Part shown: one piece after another, positions 53,061 through 61,026 of the stretch | How positions within the stretch are numbered: position 1 is the first letter of the stretch | How the letters are laid out: every line of letters begins with the position of its first letter | Source of the DNA: Streptomyces xantholiticus | Lineage (GTDB): Bacteria; Actinomycetota; Actinomycetes; Streptomycetales; Streptomycetaceae | Length of the DNA stretch: 64,000 bases | Assembly: GCF_014651015.1 (NCBI RefSeq) | Contig: NZ_BMWB01000015.1 | Coordinates: 124,001-188,000 of the forward strand | Direction: 5' to 3' | Position numbers and translations under genes: made by a program | Notes under the pieces: model-generated | Databases searched by the model: none | Seen by the model: the letters and a program-made list of their open reading frames with translations, nothing else | What the model was told of the DNA's origin: nothing

Positions 53061-53465
53061 GTGACGGGGTGGGACATTTCGCCTGGGGGCGTGCAGTCGG
53101 TGGTCTCCCAGGTGCGGGAGGCTGCCGGCGGCATGAGCGCCGGGATCAAGCTGTACGGGACGGCGCTTCAGGGAGCGATGGAGTCCGCGGGTGCCCTGAC
53201 CGTCGACGGCGGGAGCGCCGCAAACGGCGGCCGGGCCGCCGGTCTGGTGGCGGTGGCGCTGGGTCAGTTCGCCGAGGGGACGGAAGCCGACGTGGCCTTT
53301 CTGCCGCTGCGCGCGAGCAATTCGGCGAACGGCGCCGTCGAAGCGACCAACGCGTACATCACGGGGAACCTGGAACAGGCGTGGAACGCACAGCGGCAGG
53401 CCATGCTGGCGCCTGATGTCACTGCGCTGCTGCAGGCCGCGCGCGACCGGGCGGCCCAGCGGTGA
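53061..53465 (+). CDS. Small helical WXG-like/DUF6507-like protein upstream of the toxin
   Basis: The 134-residue protein begins VTGWDISPGGVQSVV and is helical throughout (VREAAGGMSAGI, AFLPLRASNSANGAVEATNAY). It has the size of ESX-type secretion partners and a TGWDI start that I recall from DUF6507 proteins beside polymorphic toxins. GTG 53061 is chosen; GGGGG lies upstream. It overlaps the toxin gene by GTGA, so the two are probably made and exported together. Confidence 0.65.
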   Translation: MTGWDISPGGVQSVVSQVREAAGGMSAGIKLYGTALQGAMESAGALTVDGGSAANGGRAAGLVAVALGQFAEGTEADVAFLPLRASNSANGAVEATNAYITGNLEQAWNAQRQAMLAPDVTALLQAARDRAAQR

Positions 53466-55570
53466 TCAGCGCCGAGAAGATACCCGTCTTCACCGGCGAT
53501 CTGGCCGAGCTGGGGCGGGAGATCATCGCACTGCGGCAGGCGGCGAAGGGAGTCCGGGAGCACGGCGGCGACGTCCACACCCGCTTCCAGCACCTGGCCG
53601 CCTCGTACCGCGCCCCCGAGGCAGGGCAGCTGTTCGCCACGACACAGGCGGTCCAGGACGGGGCGGGGCGCTTCGCCGACCGGCTGGAGACGGTGGCAGG
53701 GGCACTGGAGTCGTACGCGGTCGAGGTCGTCGAGATCGTCAAGCAACTGGACATGCTGCGCTGGCAGGCCACCGTGTTCGTGCAGTCGGTCCAGCACGAC
53801 GACGGGCCGCTCGACAACTGGCGCAAGGACGAGACCAAGGCCGCCGAGCACCAGGCGATCTGGGACGGCGTGAACGCCGCGGTCACCGCGTTCCAGCAGG
53901 CCGAAGTCGCCTGCGCCGACAAGATCACCGCGTTGGTGGACGGCACCCAGTGGCACATCAACGACGGCAGCGGCAAGCAGCAGAATCCGTACGGCTTCAG
54001 CGCCGAGCAGCTCACACAGGCCGACTCGCTGCCCTGGGGCACTCCGGAGCACCGCGAGATCCTGCCGTTCGGGATCGACCACCACCTGGAGCAGGCCGGG
54101 ATCAGCATCGTCGACAACGCCGTCGGATCGGTCAAAGGACTGATCGACCTCTTCAGCCCTGGAGAGGACGGCGGCGCGGCCCGCGAGGGACTGCTCCGGG
54201 TGATCGTCGGCGCCGAGGGCTATCTTCTGGACCCGCGCGGCGACCGCGACGACATCGCCCCGGCCCAGAAGAAGCTCATGGACGACAGCAAGCCCCACGC
54301 GAAGGAGTTCGCCAAGGCGTTTGTCGGCTGGGACGACTGGGACACCAACCCCGGCAAGGCGGCGGGCACGGTCATCTTCAACGGCCTCACCCTGGGCGCC
54401 GGGCCGCTCGGCGCGGCCTCCAAGGCCGGCTCGGCCGCCGGCAAGGCAGGCACGGCCTCCCGCATCGCGGGCGCCGCGGCCAAGGTCGGCGAGGTCCTCG
54501 ACCCCATCGGCGCGGCAGCCAAGACCGCCGGCGCCGCCGCCCGCGCACTCCCCAAGGTCGCCGACCTCACCGCCGGCGTCCGCGCCGCCACCGACGCGGC
54601 CACCGCCTCCGACGCCGCCCACAGCGTCATCGAATACCCCTCGGGCGCTCAGCTGCGCATCGAAGACGGCCGGTTCATCCCCGCCAACAAGGGCGTCCCC
54701 GACACCACCCCGGCCCCACCCGAAGCGGCGGCCGCCGACCGGACCCCCTCGATCGAGCTCCCGAGCCGCCTCGAACTCGTCGGCGCAGGCGCCCGCACAC
54801 CCGACGCCACCGCCCACGCGGGCGACGGATTGCCCCCGCAGGCCAGTCACGAGGCGCCGCAACCCTCCACGGGCGGTGGGAGCGGCGCCCCCCAGCACAC
54901 CGACAAGGCACACGACTCCGGACATGGGGCCGACAGCTCAGCGCAGACGAGTCACTCGGGTGCGGGGCAGGGCGGTTCGGCCGCCCACCATGCCGACCTT
55001 CCCGATGGGACGCATCAAGGCAGCAGTGGCACCGGAGCCGCTGGCGGTGGCGGTGGCAACGGTGACGGTCCGGCTGAGCCTTCGACGACCGGAGTGCCTG
55101 AGGGCCAACCAGATCGTATGGCCGCGGCCACAGATCGCACCGTTGACCTGGACGGCTTGGGAATGCCTGTCGTCTGGCGCACGGACGACATGCCGTTGTA
55201 CCGCAGTGACAACCGCAGCCCCGAGGAGATATTTGAGAGCGGGTTCGATTCTCTTGACCCTTCGCGCGTGGATCTCAAGGAGTACGTCGAGGAGAGCGAC
55301 GCTTCTGCTTTTGTCAGCACATCCTATCGCGACGATATAGGTGACGAGTTCGGAGGGAAATACACATACGAGATCGAGGCACCAGGCGGCATCGATGTAA
55401 ACTCCTCAATGGGCGATCACCCGCTCTCATACGAGAAGGAGGTGGCATTCCCAGGCGGAATTCGCCCCGAATACATCAAGGGTGCCGCCCCGTACAACTA
55501 TGCGACGGGCGAGCTTGGAGACTTCATTCCGAACCCCAACTACCGCCCCGAGGCCGAACGTGTCGAGTAG
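53462..55570 (+). CDS. Polymorphic toxin with C-terminal ADP-ribosyltransferase domain
   Basis: The 702-residue protein has an N-terminal helical LXG/WXG-like region (residues 1-130) and a middle Ala/Gly-rich segment (about 300-370). A low-complexity linker covers 400-550. The toxin tip begins near 570. The tip shows the R-S-E class of ADP-ribosyltransferases: Arg581 in LYRSDNRSPEEIFESGF, STS at 619-621 (AFVSTSYRDD), and EKE at 658-660 in YEKEVAFPGGI. The last motif is close to EQEVSALGGI of cholera toxin. ExE rather than QxE suggests an arginine-type target. It ends in the tail motif NPNYRP. The G+C content falls over the tip. The probable immunity gene overlaps its end. Confidence 0.85.
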   Translation: MISAEKIPVFTGDLAELGREIIALRQAAKGVREHGGDVHTRFQHLAASYRAPEAGQLFATTQAVQDGAGRFADRLETVAGALESYAVEVVEIVKQLDMLRWQATVFVQSVQHDDGPLDNWRKDETKAAEHQAIWDGVNAAVTAFQQAEVACADKITALVDGTQWHINDGSGKQQNPYGFSAEQLTQADSLPWGTPEHREILPFGIDHHLEQAGISIVDNAVGSVKGLIDLFSPGEDGGAAREGLLRVIVGAEGYLLDPRGDRDDIAPAQKKLMDDSKPHAKEFAKAFVGWDDWDTNPGKAAGTVIFNGLTLGAGPLGAASKAGSAAGKAGTASRIAGAAAKVGEVLDPIGAAAKTAGAAARALPKVADLTAGVRAATDAATASDAAHSVIEYPSGAQLRIEDGRFIPANKGVPDTTPAPPEAAAADRTPSIELPSRLELVGAGARTPDATAHAGDGLPPQASHEAPQPSTGGGSGAPQHTDKAHDSGHGADSSAQTSHSGAGQGGSAAHHADLPDGTHQGSSGTGAAGGGGGNGDGPAEPSTTGVPEGQPDRMAAATDRTVDLDGLGMPVVWRTDDMPLYRSDNRSPEEIFESGFDSLDPSRVDLKEYVEESDASAFVSTSYRDDIGDEFGGKYTYEIEAPGGIDVNSSMGDHPLSYEKEVAFPGGIRPEYIKGAAPYNYATGELGDFIPNPNYRPEAERVE

Positions 55571-55982
55571 CCCAGAAGTCTTGTACGACAAAGCAATCAC
55601 CCTGGTCTCCGATAGAGACACCTTGACGGGAAAGCTCGTCGCCACATACTCCGGAGCCGACTACACCGTCCAGGTCACTTATCATGAAGGCGCATCAGAG
55701 CATACGGCATGGAACTTGTTTGAAGCGTTGACTCAAGTGCGAACCGACCTCGAACGCTATGGGCTGAAACCAGCGCTCGAGGGGGCCTGTCGGGACGTCT
55801 ACCCTAGTAGGATGGCCCTGGAAATGGGGGGCGGCAGGAGAGCTCAACGGTGGTCGGATATAGGGCGCCTCGCGACAGTGGACATCTTCGAGGACGTGTC
55901 AACCACAGACTACGAACGACTCTCCTATGTGACCGAACAGCAAGATCTCGGCAGGCGACACAGAAGGCGCAAAAATGGCTGA
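55560..55982 (+). CDS. Probable immunity protein for the ADP-ribosyltransferase toxin
   Basis: GTG 55560 lies inside the last codons of the toxin, and a GAGG precedes it. The 140-residue protein is soluble and has lower G+C codons than its surroundings. Nothing in it matches a family I know. Position directly after a toxin tip, size and composition are those of immunity proteins. Specific recognition of the toxin is inferred. Confidence 0.65.
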   Translation: MSSSPEVLYDKAITLVSDRDTLTGKLVATYSGADYTVQVTYHEGASEHTAWNLFEALTQVRTDLERYGLKPALEGACRDVYPSRMALEMGGGRRAQRWSDIGRLATVDIFEDVSTTDYERLSYVTEQQDLGRRHRRRKNG

Positions 55983-56526
55983 CCCACGGATGGCAACACC
56001 GCCGGTGACCGACGCAGCGCGCCGGGAGGCGGCAAGCCATCCGGGTTCCTGGGTTTATGCCATTGACCCGTTCTTCGACTCAGGCGAAAGGGTCCCCCCT
56101 TACGGCATTATCGGCGCATGGAAAGTCGACAATCTCGGCCATATCACTGACGAGTTCAAGAGCAACCCGAACTACCGCCCGTCACCTCGCAGCCTCGGCA
56201 TGCCAGACCCCACTGACGCGGTAGATTCTGCGATTCAGCTTGCAGCTGCGGGTTACACGGATGACTCCGCCGTGCGAGACGCACTCCTGGCGGCCACCCT
56301 CTTCTTGGTTCCAGACGCAGAGGTAGTGCGCACCGAAAGCCAAGAAATCATCCTCGCATATACGAGCACGCATCACGCTCCACGGTCGGCGCCCGACCTG
56401 AAGTCAATTCAGTTCAAAGATCTACTCTCAAGACTCCCATGTCATGCGGTTATTAGACTGAACCATGAAAGTTCAGCCTCGGCGCAAATCCCCATTGCGG
56501 ATCTGAAGCGAGTCGAAGGTGCCTGA
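55975..56526 (+). CDS. Type VII secretion-associated protein
   Basis: ATG 55975 follows AAGGCGC and overlaps the preceding stop. The 183-residue protein contains HPGSWVYAIDPFFDSGE, PPYGIIGAW and SNPNYRPSPRSLG, and then an SseB-like stretch (PTDAVDSAIQLAAAGY). These are the landmarks of the actinobacterial proteins named type VII secretion system-associated, recalled from memory. The NPNYRP motif also ends the toxin. Confidence 0.7.
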   Translation: MADPRMATPPVTDAARREAASHPGSWVYAIDPFFDSGERVPPYGIIGAWKVDNLGHITDEFKSNPNYRPSPRSLGMPDPTDAVDSAIQLAAAGYTDDSAVRDALLAATLFLVPDAEVVRTESQEIILAYTSTHHAPRSAPDLKSIQFKDLLSRLPCHAVIRLNHESSASAQIPIADLKRVEGA

Positions 56527-56674
56527 GAGGCTGGATCGGCTAGAGCTGATGGGATCTTGCGCGGCCGAGTGAGCCTGCGCCAGCCGAATTCCGTTTCGAA
56601 TGTCCCCGCAGCTGTTGATCATTCAGGCGGTGCTGCAAGCAGCAATGGCCGCCGGCCACGCTCGAAGGAAGCTT

Positions 56675-58084
56675 GTGACACAGGACGTCATCGCCCTGAC
56701 CCCGGCCATGCCGGACGCCCACACCATGCTCGCCGGGTTGTACGCCGGTGGGCCCGATCTGCGGGTGGGCAGCAGCGGCGGGGGGGCCGTCGTGCATCTG
56801 CACACACACGACGGGCAGTGGGTCGCGACCGTAGAGGTGCCACTGCTCCTCCAAGTGGAGGGTGAGGTACGCCGATTGCTCGGCACGGGAGCCGGAGCGG
56901 AGGCCCCCGTGTGGTGGACCGAGGTGCGGGCGACGGCGGCGGTGTCCGAGGCCGGACGGCTGGCCGGTTCGATGGCCGGGCGGCTGACCTCGCTGCTGGG
57001 CGGATCCACTTGGCCGGCCGAGGCCGCACACACCGACGTGGTCGTCCTCCCCTCAAACGAGGACGGCGCCTCCGACCCCTATCCGCTCGGCGTCGACGTC
57101 CTCACCCGGCGCGCCGCCGTAGTCCTCCAGGACCGCCCGGTCATCGCCGCGACCACGTGGCTCACCGACCTGCTGCAGACCAGCATCTCCACAGGCCGTG
57201 AACTGCAGATCGTCACCCCATTCACCAGTCGGCTCACTCTGCCCACTCGCACCCTGCTGACCAACGTCCCCGCCCGCTGGGTGGTCCACGACACCGAAGG
57301 CGGGTACTACGACGGGCTGAGCGGCGCCGTCCTCCATTGGCACGAAGGCCGCTTTGCACCAGCCACCACACCAGAGGGCCACACCCCGATCGCCGATGCG
57401 TTCCAAGCCGACCCCAGCACCACCGGCGAACAGCAGCTTCACCTCTCCATCCGCACCACCCATCCCGCCACCGACGGCCTCCTCCTCGGCGGCGCTCTGG
57501 AGGCCGCCTGGCAGACGCTCACCGGCGCCCCACCCGCCGGCTGGGCGACCGCCGAACCCGTCAACCTCCCGTGGTCACCCCGGCAGCTCACCGAACTGGC
57601 CCGCACCCGCGCCCAGAAGGGCGCCCCGACATGGTTGATCGCGGTCGGCTCCACCGACAGACCGGCGATGGCAACCTGCCGCATCGTCCACACACCCGCC
57701 GGAATCGAGGAACACATCACGCTCGCCTCCGGTCACACCACGGGCCAGCCACCGCTACTCGACGCCCTCCCCGAGCTGGCCGAGACGCTCGCCTCCCGGC
57801 ACAACCTCGCCTCGATGCTCGCCCACCTGCGCCCTGCCCGCGCAGATCTGACCACCCCGCCCCACCACGAACCGCCCCCGGTCCCGCTCTCCTTCACCCT
57901 CGGCCCTGACGCCATACGCGCCATGGGCCGCACCCACGCCGAAGCAATGCACCAACCGCGCCCCACACGCCTCGGCCCCGCCGCCCGCCCCGCGCTGTAC
58001 TACGCCCTCGGTGACGGCACCGACCCCACCGCCTGGCGGCACCTCCAGCGACTCAACCAACACTTGACCGGTGAGAGGACCTGA
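56675..58084 (+). CDS. DUF6177-like protein
   Basis: GTG 56675 follows GAAGGAAG; an ATG 25 codons upstream is also open. The 469-residue protein begins TQDVIALTPAMPDAHTMLAG and has VWWTEVRATAAVSEAGRL and LLLGGALEAAWQTLTG. I recall these as features of DUF6177 proteins found beside type VII secretion genes. No catalytic motif or membrane segment is visible. Its stop lies at the left edge of the second DUF397 copy. Confidence 0.65.
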   Translation: MTQDVIALTPAMPDAHTMLAGLYAGGPDLRVGSSGGGAVVHLHTHDGQWVATVEVPLLLQVEGEVRRLLGTGAGAEAPVWWTEVRATAAVSEAGRLAGSMAGRLTSLLGGSTWPAEAAHTDVVVLPSNEDGASDPYPLGVDVLTRRAAVVLQDRPVIAATTWLTDLLQTSISTGRELQIVTPFTSRLTLPTRTLLTNVPARWVVHDTEGGYYDGLSGAVLHWHEGRFAPATTPEGHTPIADAFQADPSTTGEQQLHLSIRTTHPATDGLLLGGALEAAWQTLTGAPPAGWATAEPVNLPWSPRQLTELARTRAQKGAPTWLIAVGSTDRPAMATCRIVHTPAGIEEHITLASGHTTGQPPLLDALPELAETLASRHNLASMLAHLRPARADLTTPPHHEPPPVPLSFTLGPDAIRAMGRTHAEAMHQPRPTRLGPAARPALYYALGDGTDPTAWRHLQRLNQHLTGERT

Positions 58085-58395
58085 CGTGCTTGTAGACAGC
58101 TGGCAGAGGTCTTCGTACTGCGGCGAGGGCGACGCCTGCCTGAACGTTGCTGCGGACGCCACCGGCGTCGTAGTCACCGAGAGCAGCGACCCGGGTGGAG
58201 TGATACTCCACACCACCCCGGACGCCTTCGCGTCACTCACGCACGCGCTCAAGGCCGCAGCCCAAGCCCGTATATAGACGTCACCCGCGCCCCCGACGGC
58301 CTCGTCCGCGTCGGCGGGGTCGTCAGGACGACGCACGAGAAGTGGGACGCGTTCGTGCTCGGCCTACGAGCCGGTGAGTTCGACCACTTCGGCCG
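58071..58395. repeat. Right copy of the direct repeat bracketing the toxin cassette
   Basis: This 325-bp block matches 52537-52862. One base is missing near 58258-58266 compared with the left copy, which breaks the reading frame. The block starts within the last codons of the DUF6177-like gene and ends at the original DUF397 stop region. Confidence 0.88.
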
Positions 58396-58399
58396 CTAG
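58086..58399 (+). pseudogene. DUF397 gene, copy B, frameshifted
   Basis: GTG 58086 starts LVDSWQRSSYCGEGDACLN, close to copy A. A single-base deletion in the codons after LTHALK leads to a TAG at 58275, giving 63 residues. In the corrected frame the rest still reads DGLVRVGGVV..GEFDHFGR and ends at TAG 58397-58399. The truncated form still contains one whole DUF397 unit and could function. Confidence 0.8.
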
Positions 58400-58551
58400 C
58401 CACACACTTCCGCCCAGACCCCGAAAACTGGTCTGGACCTGTTGCCGCTACTCTGTGTCACACAGCCCAGAAGGCTGAAGTCGACCCACGGTCAAACCCC
58501 CTGCCGGTGACCACGGCAGGGGCCGGCAACACAGCACCACAGGAGCAACAC

Positions 58552-58722
58552 GTGAAGAACGCTGCGAGCGTGACGGACACACCCGACACCAAGGACGCAC
58601 GCAACGGGGGAAGGACAGGCCGCCGCAACGATGACTCCGGCGGCATGGTCGCCACGGTGACCTTTGTCGTCCTGCTCGCCGTCGCCCTGGGCCTGCTCGG
58701 CTACATGGTGATGAGCGGCTGA
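58552..58722 (+). CDS. Small single-pass membrane protein, 56 residues
   Basis: GTG 58552 follows AGGAG at 6 nt. A charged N-terminus (DTKDARNGGRTGRRNDD) is followed by one membrane helix (MVATVTFVVLLAVALGLLGYM) at the very C-terminus. A hairpin CCCCTGCC/GGCAGGGG (58497-58522) lies in the leader. A terminator hairpin follows it, so it is transcribed apart from the membrane-complex genes downstream. Confidence 0.7.
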   Translation: MKNAASVTDTPDTKDARNGGRTGRRNDDSGGMVATVTFVVLLAVALGLLGYMVMSG

Positions 58723-58771
58723 ACAGGCGGTCCGACCCCAAGTAGACCGCCCCGACCACACGGTCCCCCAT

Positions 58772-58812
58772 CAGGAAGGCAGGGTGTGTGCTGCGCACGC
58801 CCTGCCTTCCTG
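58772..58812 (+). terminator. Long perfect hairpin after the small membrane protein
   Basis: CAGGAAGGCAGGG (58772-58784) and CCCTGCCTTCCTG (58800-58812) are perfect 13-bp arms with a 15-nt loop. No U-tract follows. By symmetry it may stop transcription from both sides. Confidence 0.78.
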
Positions 58813-58924
58813 GCGTCAGGCGTCTCCCTCCCCGGTGAGCACCACCCTTCGCCGCGCTGTCGCTACGCCTGCCACCCGAGATGGCTGAGGACGCGAGATC
58901 CAGGTCGCCGGCGACGGCGACAGC

Positions 58925-59060
58925 GTGGACGCGATGCCGGCCGAGTGGCGGAGCGAGTGGCCGGAGCTGGACGTGTCGTCCAGCGAAGTGATCGCCCGCC
59001 TGCTGCGTGCGGCCCAGTTGCTGGAGGACCTGTTCGCGACGCGGCTGCGCCACGCCGGCG
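58925..59060 (+). pseudogene. N-terminal fragment of a MarR-like regulator
   Basis: The frame from GTG 58925 reads PAEWRSEWPELDVSSSEVIA then RLLRAAQLLEDLF, which resembles the first helices of Streptomyces MarR proteins. The likeness stops near 59060, before the helix-turn-helix, where an antisense ctaD fragment begins. No ribosome-binding site is evident. Confidence 0.55.
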
Positions 59061-59067
59061 ACATGCC

Positions 59068-59193
59068 CATGATCTGTGTGCCCGGCCGGGCCATCTCGGC
59101 GCGCATCAGCAGCGCCGTCAGGCCACCGACGCAGAAGAAGAACGAGGTGGCCAGGTAAAGCGTGCCGATCTTCTTGTGGTCGGTGGTGGTCAC
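59068..59193 (-). pseudogene. N-terminal fragment of cytochrome c oxidase subunit I (ctaD)
   Basis: The minus strand encodes TTTDHKKIGTLYLATSFFFC followed by VGGLTALLMRAEMARPGTQI. This is unmistakably the first membrane helix region of actinobacterial CtaD. Neither the residues before it nor the heme-ligand helices after it are present. It is a 42-codon fragment, presumably left by a recombination event. Confidence 0.85.
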
Positions 59194-59738
59194 ATGCGCG
59201 ATAGACGCGGCCCGGCGAGCGGCGCTGTGCCGGAGGGGTCGCCTGCGGCGACCCGGCGGGCGGTGACGGAGCGGGCAGGACCACGGCAATCCTCCATGCC
59301 TGCGAGATCTCCGGGCGTGCGGTGCTGGCACACCGACCAGCCCGGCCACACGGACCCATGCCACAAGCCGCGATGTCGCGGCTCGCGAGGGCACCGCCGC
59401 CGATACCGACGCCGACCGCGCGGCCTCTGCAGGGGTAAAGGAGCAGGACCTCAGCCGAGGCGTCACCCATACACGCGCAAAGCTGCCCAAAGGTGGAACA
59501 ACGACAGTCATTGCCCGAAGTCACCCTCCGTGATACACAGAGTGACCATGCACACTGTCGCACCGACCCGAACCGCGCTGCCGCAGGTCAGGGCAGCCGC
59601 TTCGGTCATACGTGCGGAGATCGGGTAAAGAGACCCTCGAAGTCGGCGTACGCGGGCGGTTTCATCAGCGAAGATAGAACCCAAGGCCTGTGCCGAGCGG
59701 CGTGGGCGGCGAACAACCCAACAGGGGCGGTGAGTTAC
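59194..59738 (+). other. Gene-free stretch upstream of the membrane-complex genes
   Basis: No convincing gene is present on either strand. The left part continues the decayed DNA around the ctaD fragment. The right part (about 59470-59738) is less G+C-rich, with CGCAAAGCTGCC and AAAGGTGGAACAACGAC tracts, and should contain the promoter of the following operon. I could not place a -10 or -35 with confidence. Confidence 0.5.
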
Positions 59739-60047
59739 ATGATCCTGGCAGCGGAAAAGGGCGACATCACCACCATCATCGGCGGAATCGCCCCGAACTG
59801 GGGGCCGTTCGGAAGCCTGGGCAACGAGGCTCGGGTGATGATCGAAGTCGTGATGGCCATTGCCATCCTCCTCTGCCTCGGAATCGCGATCTGGGGAGCG
59901 GCCAAACAACGCATCGGCGCGACGGCGCTGCGCGACACGTTCAGCGCCGAGCAGGGCAAGGGCCTGATCGTCGCCGGCCTGACCGGCGTCTTCATCATCG
60001 GGTCACTGGGGACCTTGTTCACCATCGTCTACGGGATGGCCGTCTGA
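59739..60047 (+). CDS. Small membrane protein with two helices, VirB2/TrbC-like topology
   Basis: The 102-residue protein has helices at about residues 32-54 (VMIEVVMAIAILLCLGIAIWG) and 78-100 (GLIVAGLTGVFIIGSLGTLF), joined by a short basic loop. ATG 59739 follows GGTGAG. It leads a run of membrane proteins that resembles the cmd cluster of S. coelicolor. The topology recalls pilin-like subunits of type IV secretion, but no sequence match is claimed. Confidence 0.75.
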   Translation: MILAAEKGDITTIIGGIAPNWGPFGSLGNEARVMIEVVMAIAILLCLGIAIWGAAKQRIGATALRDTFSAEQGKGLIVAGLTGVFIIGSLGTLFTIVYGMAV

Positions 60048-60177
60048 CCGCCCGTCAGTCCTCTCCGGGCATGCCCGGGCCCACCGTTCGAGGTTGCGTC
60101 TCCCTGATGTCGAGTCACCACACCGTGTCCACGCGGCAAGCAGTACGTCCACCACTGGTTGAGGGGGCCTGGGCGAC

Positions 60178-61026
60178 ATGAGCCTCGGCGACGATCACGG
60201 CTACGGCGGCGAGCCGGGCGGCGGCTCCGGCCAAACGCGTACCCGCCTGCCGGGCAACGGCGACACGGACGTCTACGGAGGCGCGCGCCGCCCTGCACGC
60301 AGCAGCTCCCGCTCGCTCATCACGGTGGTGGGCGTGGTGGTACTGCTGATCGCGGCGATCGCGTTCGCCAACCGGGGAGGTGGCGGCGGGAGCGACGACG
60401 ACGCGCCGGCCGGCGCCGCGAAGGCCCCCACGTCCCAGCCGACGGCACCGACGGGCGTGCGCCCGGTCAAGGGCAACGCCGACGGCATCCCGACGGGGTA
60501 CGCGCAGGACGAGCAGGGGGCGCAGAGCGCGGCGGCGAATTACGCGGTGGCGTTGGGGTCGGACGGCATGTTCAACAAGGCCCGCCGCGACCAGATCGTG
60601 AACACGGTGTACGCACCGGACGTCGCGGCTGCGCGGCGCAGTGATCTCGACCGTGTCTACTCCAGCGAAGGGTTCCTCACGGGTATCGGTCTGAAGCCGG
60701 ACGGCACGGCGCCTGCCGGGTTGATGTTCATCACCCGCTTCAATCCGGTGGGAGCAAGAGTGGAGAGCTTCACGCCTGGCAGGGCGAGCGTCTCCGTCTG
60801 GTACTCAGCCCTCTTCGGGCTGGCGGGCGAGGGCTCCCAGAACCCGGTCTCCGAGAGCTGGTACACCAACACCTTCGACTTGAGATGGGTGGACGGTGAC
60901 TGGAAGGTCGCCGACTTCACGCAGAAGGACGGCCCAGTGCCAGTCGGCCGGGACCAAGCGGCTTCAGGTGCCGAGGAGATGGCGGACGCCGTGCAGCAGT
61001 TCGGAGGCTTCACGTATGCCCGCTAA
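60178..61026 (+). CDS. Single-pass membrane protein with VirB8/TcpC-like outer domain candidate
   Basis: The 282-residue protein has a cytoplasmic Gly/Arg-rich start, one membrane helix at residues 46-63 (LITVVGVVVLLIAAIAF), a Gly/Ser/Asp linker and an outer domain of about 170 residues. Its pattern (ARRSDLDRVYSSEGFL, SVSVWYSALFGLAG, WYTNTFDLRWVDGDWKVADF) suits an NTF2-like fold, as in VirB8 or TcpC. It overlaps the next gene by 11 bases. Confidence 0.75.
   Translation: MSLGDDHGYGGEPGGGSGQTRTRLPGNGDTDVYGGARRPARSSSRSLITVVGVVVLLIAAIAFANRGGGGGSDDDAPAGAAKAPTSQPTAPTGVRPVKGNADGIPTGYAQDEQGAQSAAANYAVALGSDGMFNKARRDQIVNTVYAPDVAAARRSDLDRVYSSEGFLTGIGLKPDGTAPAGLMFITRFNPVGARVESFTPGRASVSVWYSALFGLAGEGSQNPVSESWYTNTFDLRWVDGDWKVADFTQKDGPVPVGRDQAASGAEEMADAVQQFGGFTYAR

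Noticed and set aside
58448..59563. Minus-strand ORF of 371 codons covering the decayed region
   Set aside because: It reads the ctaD fragment in the wrong frame and is otherwise low-complexity.
59543..59629. Short plus-strand ORF (about 26 codons) before the membrane-complex genes
   Set aside because: It has no ribosome-binding site and no recognisable features, and it lies in what is probably promoter DNA.
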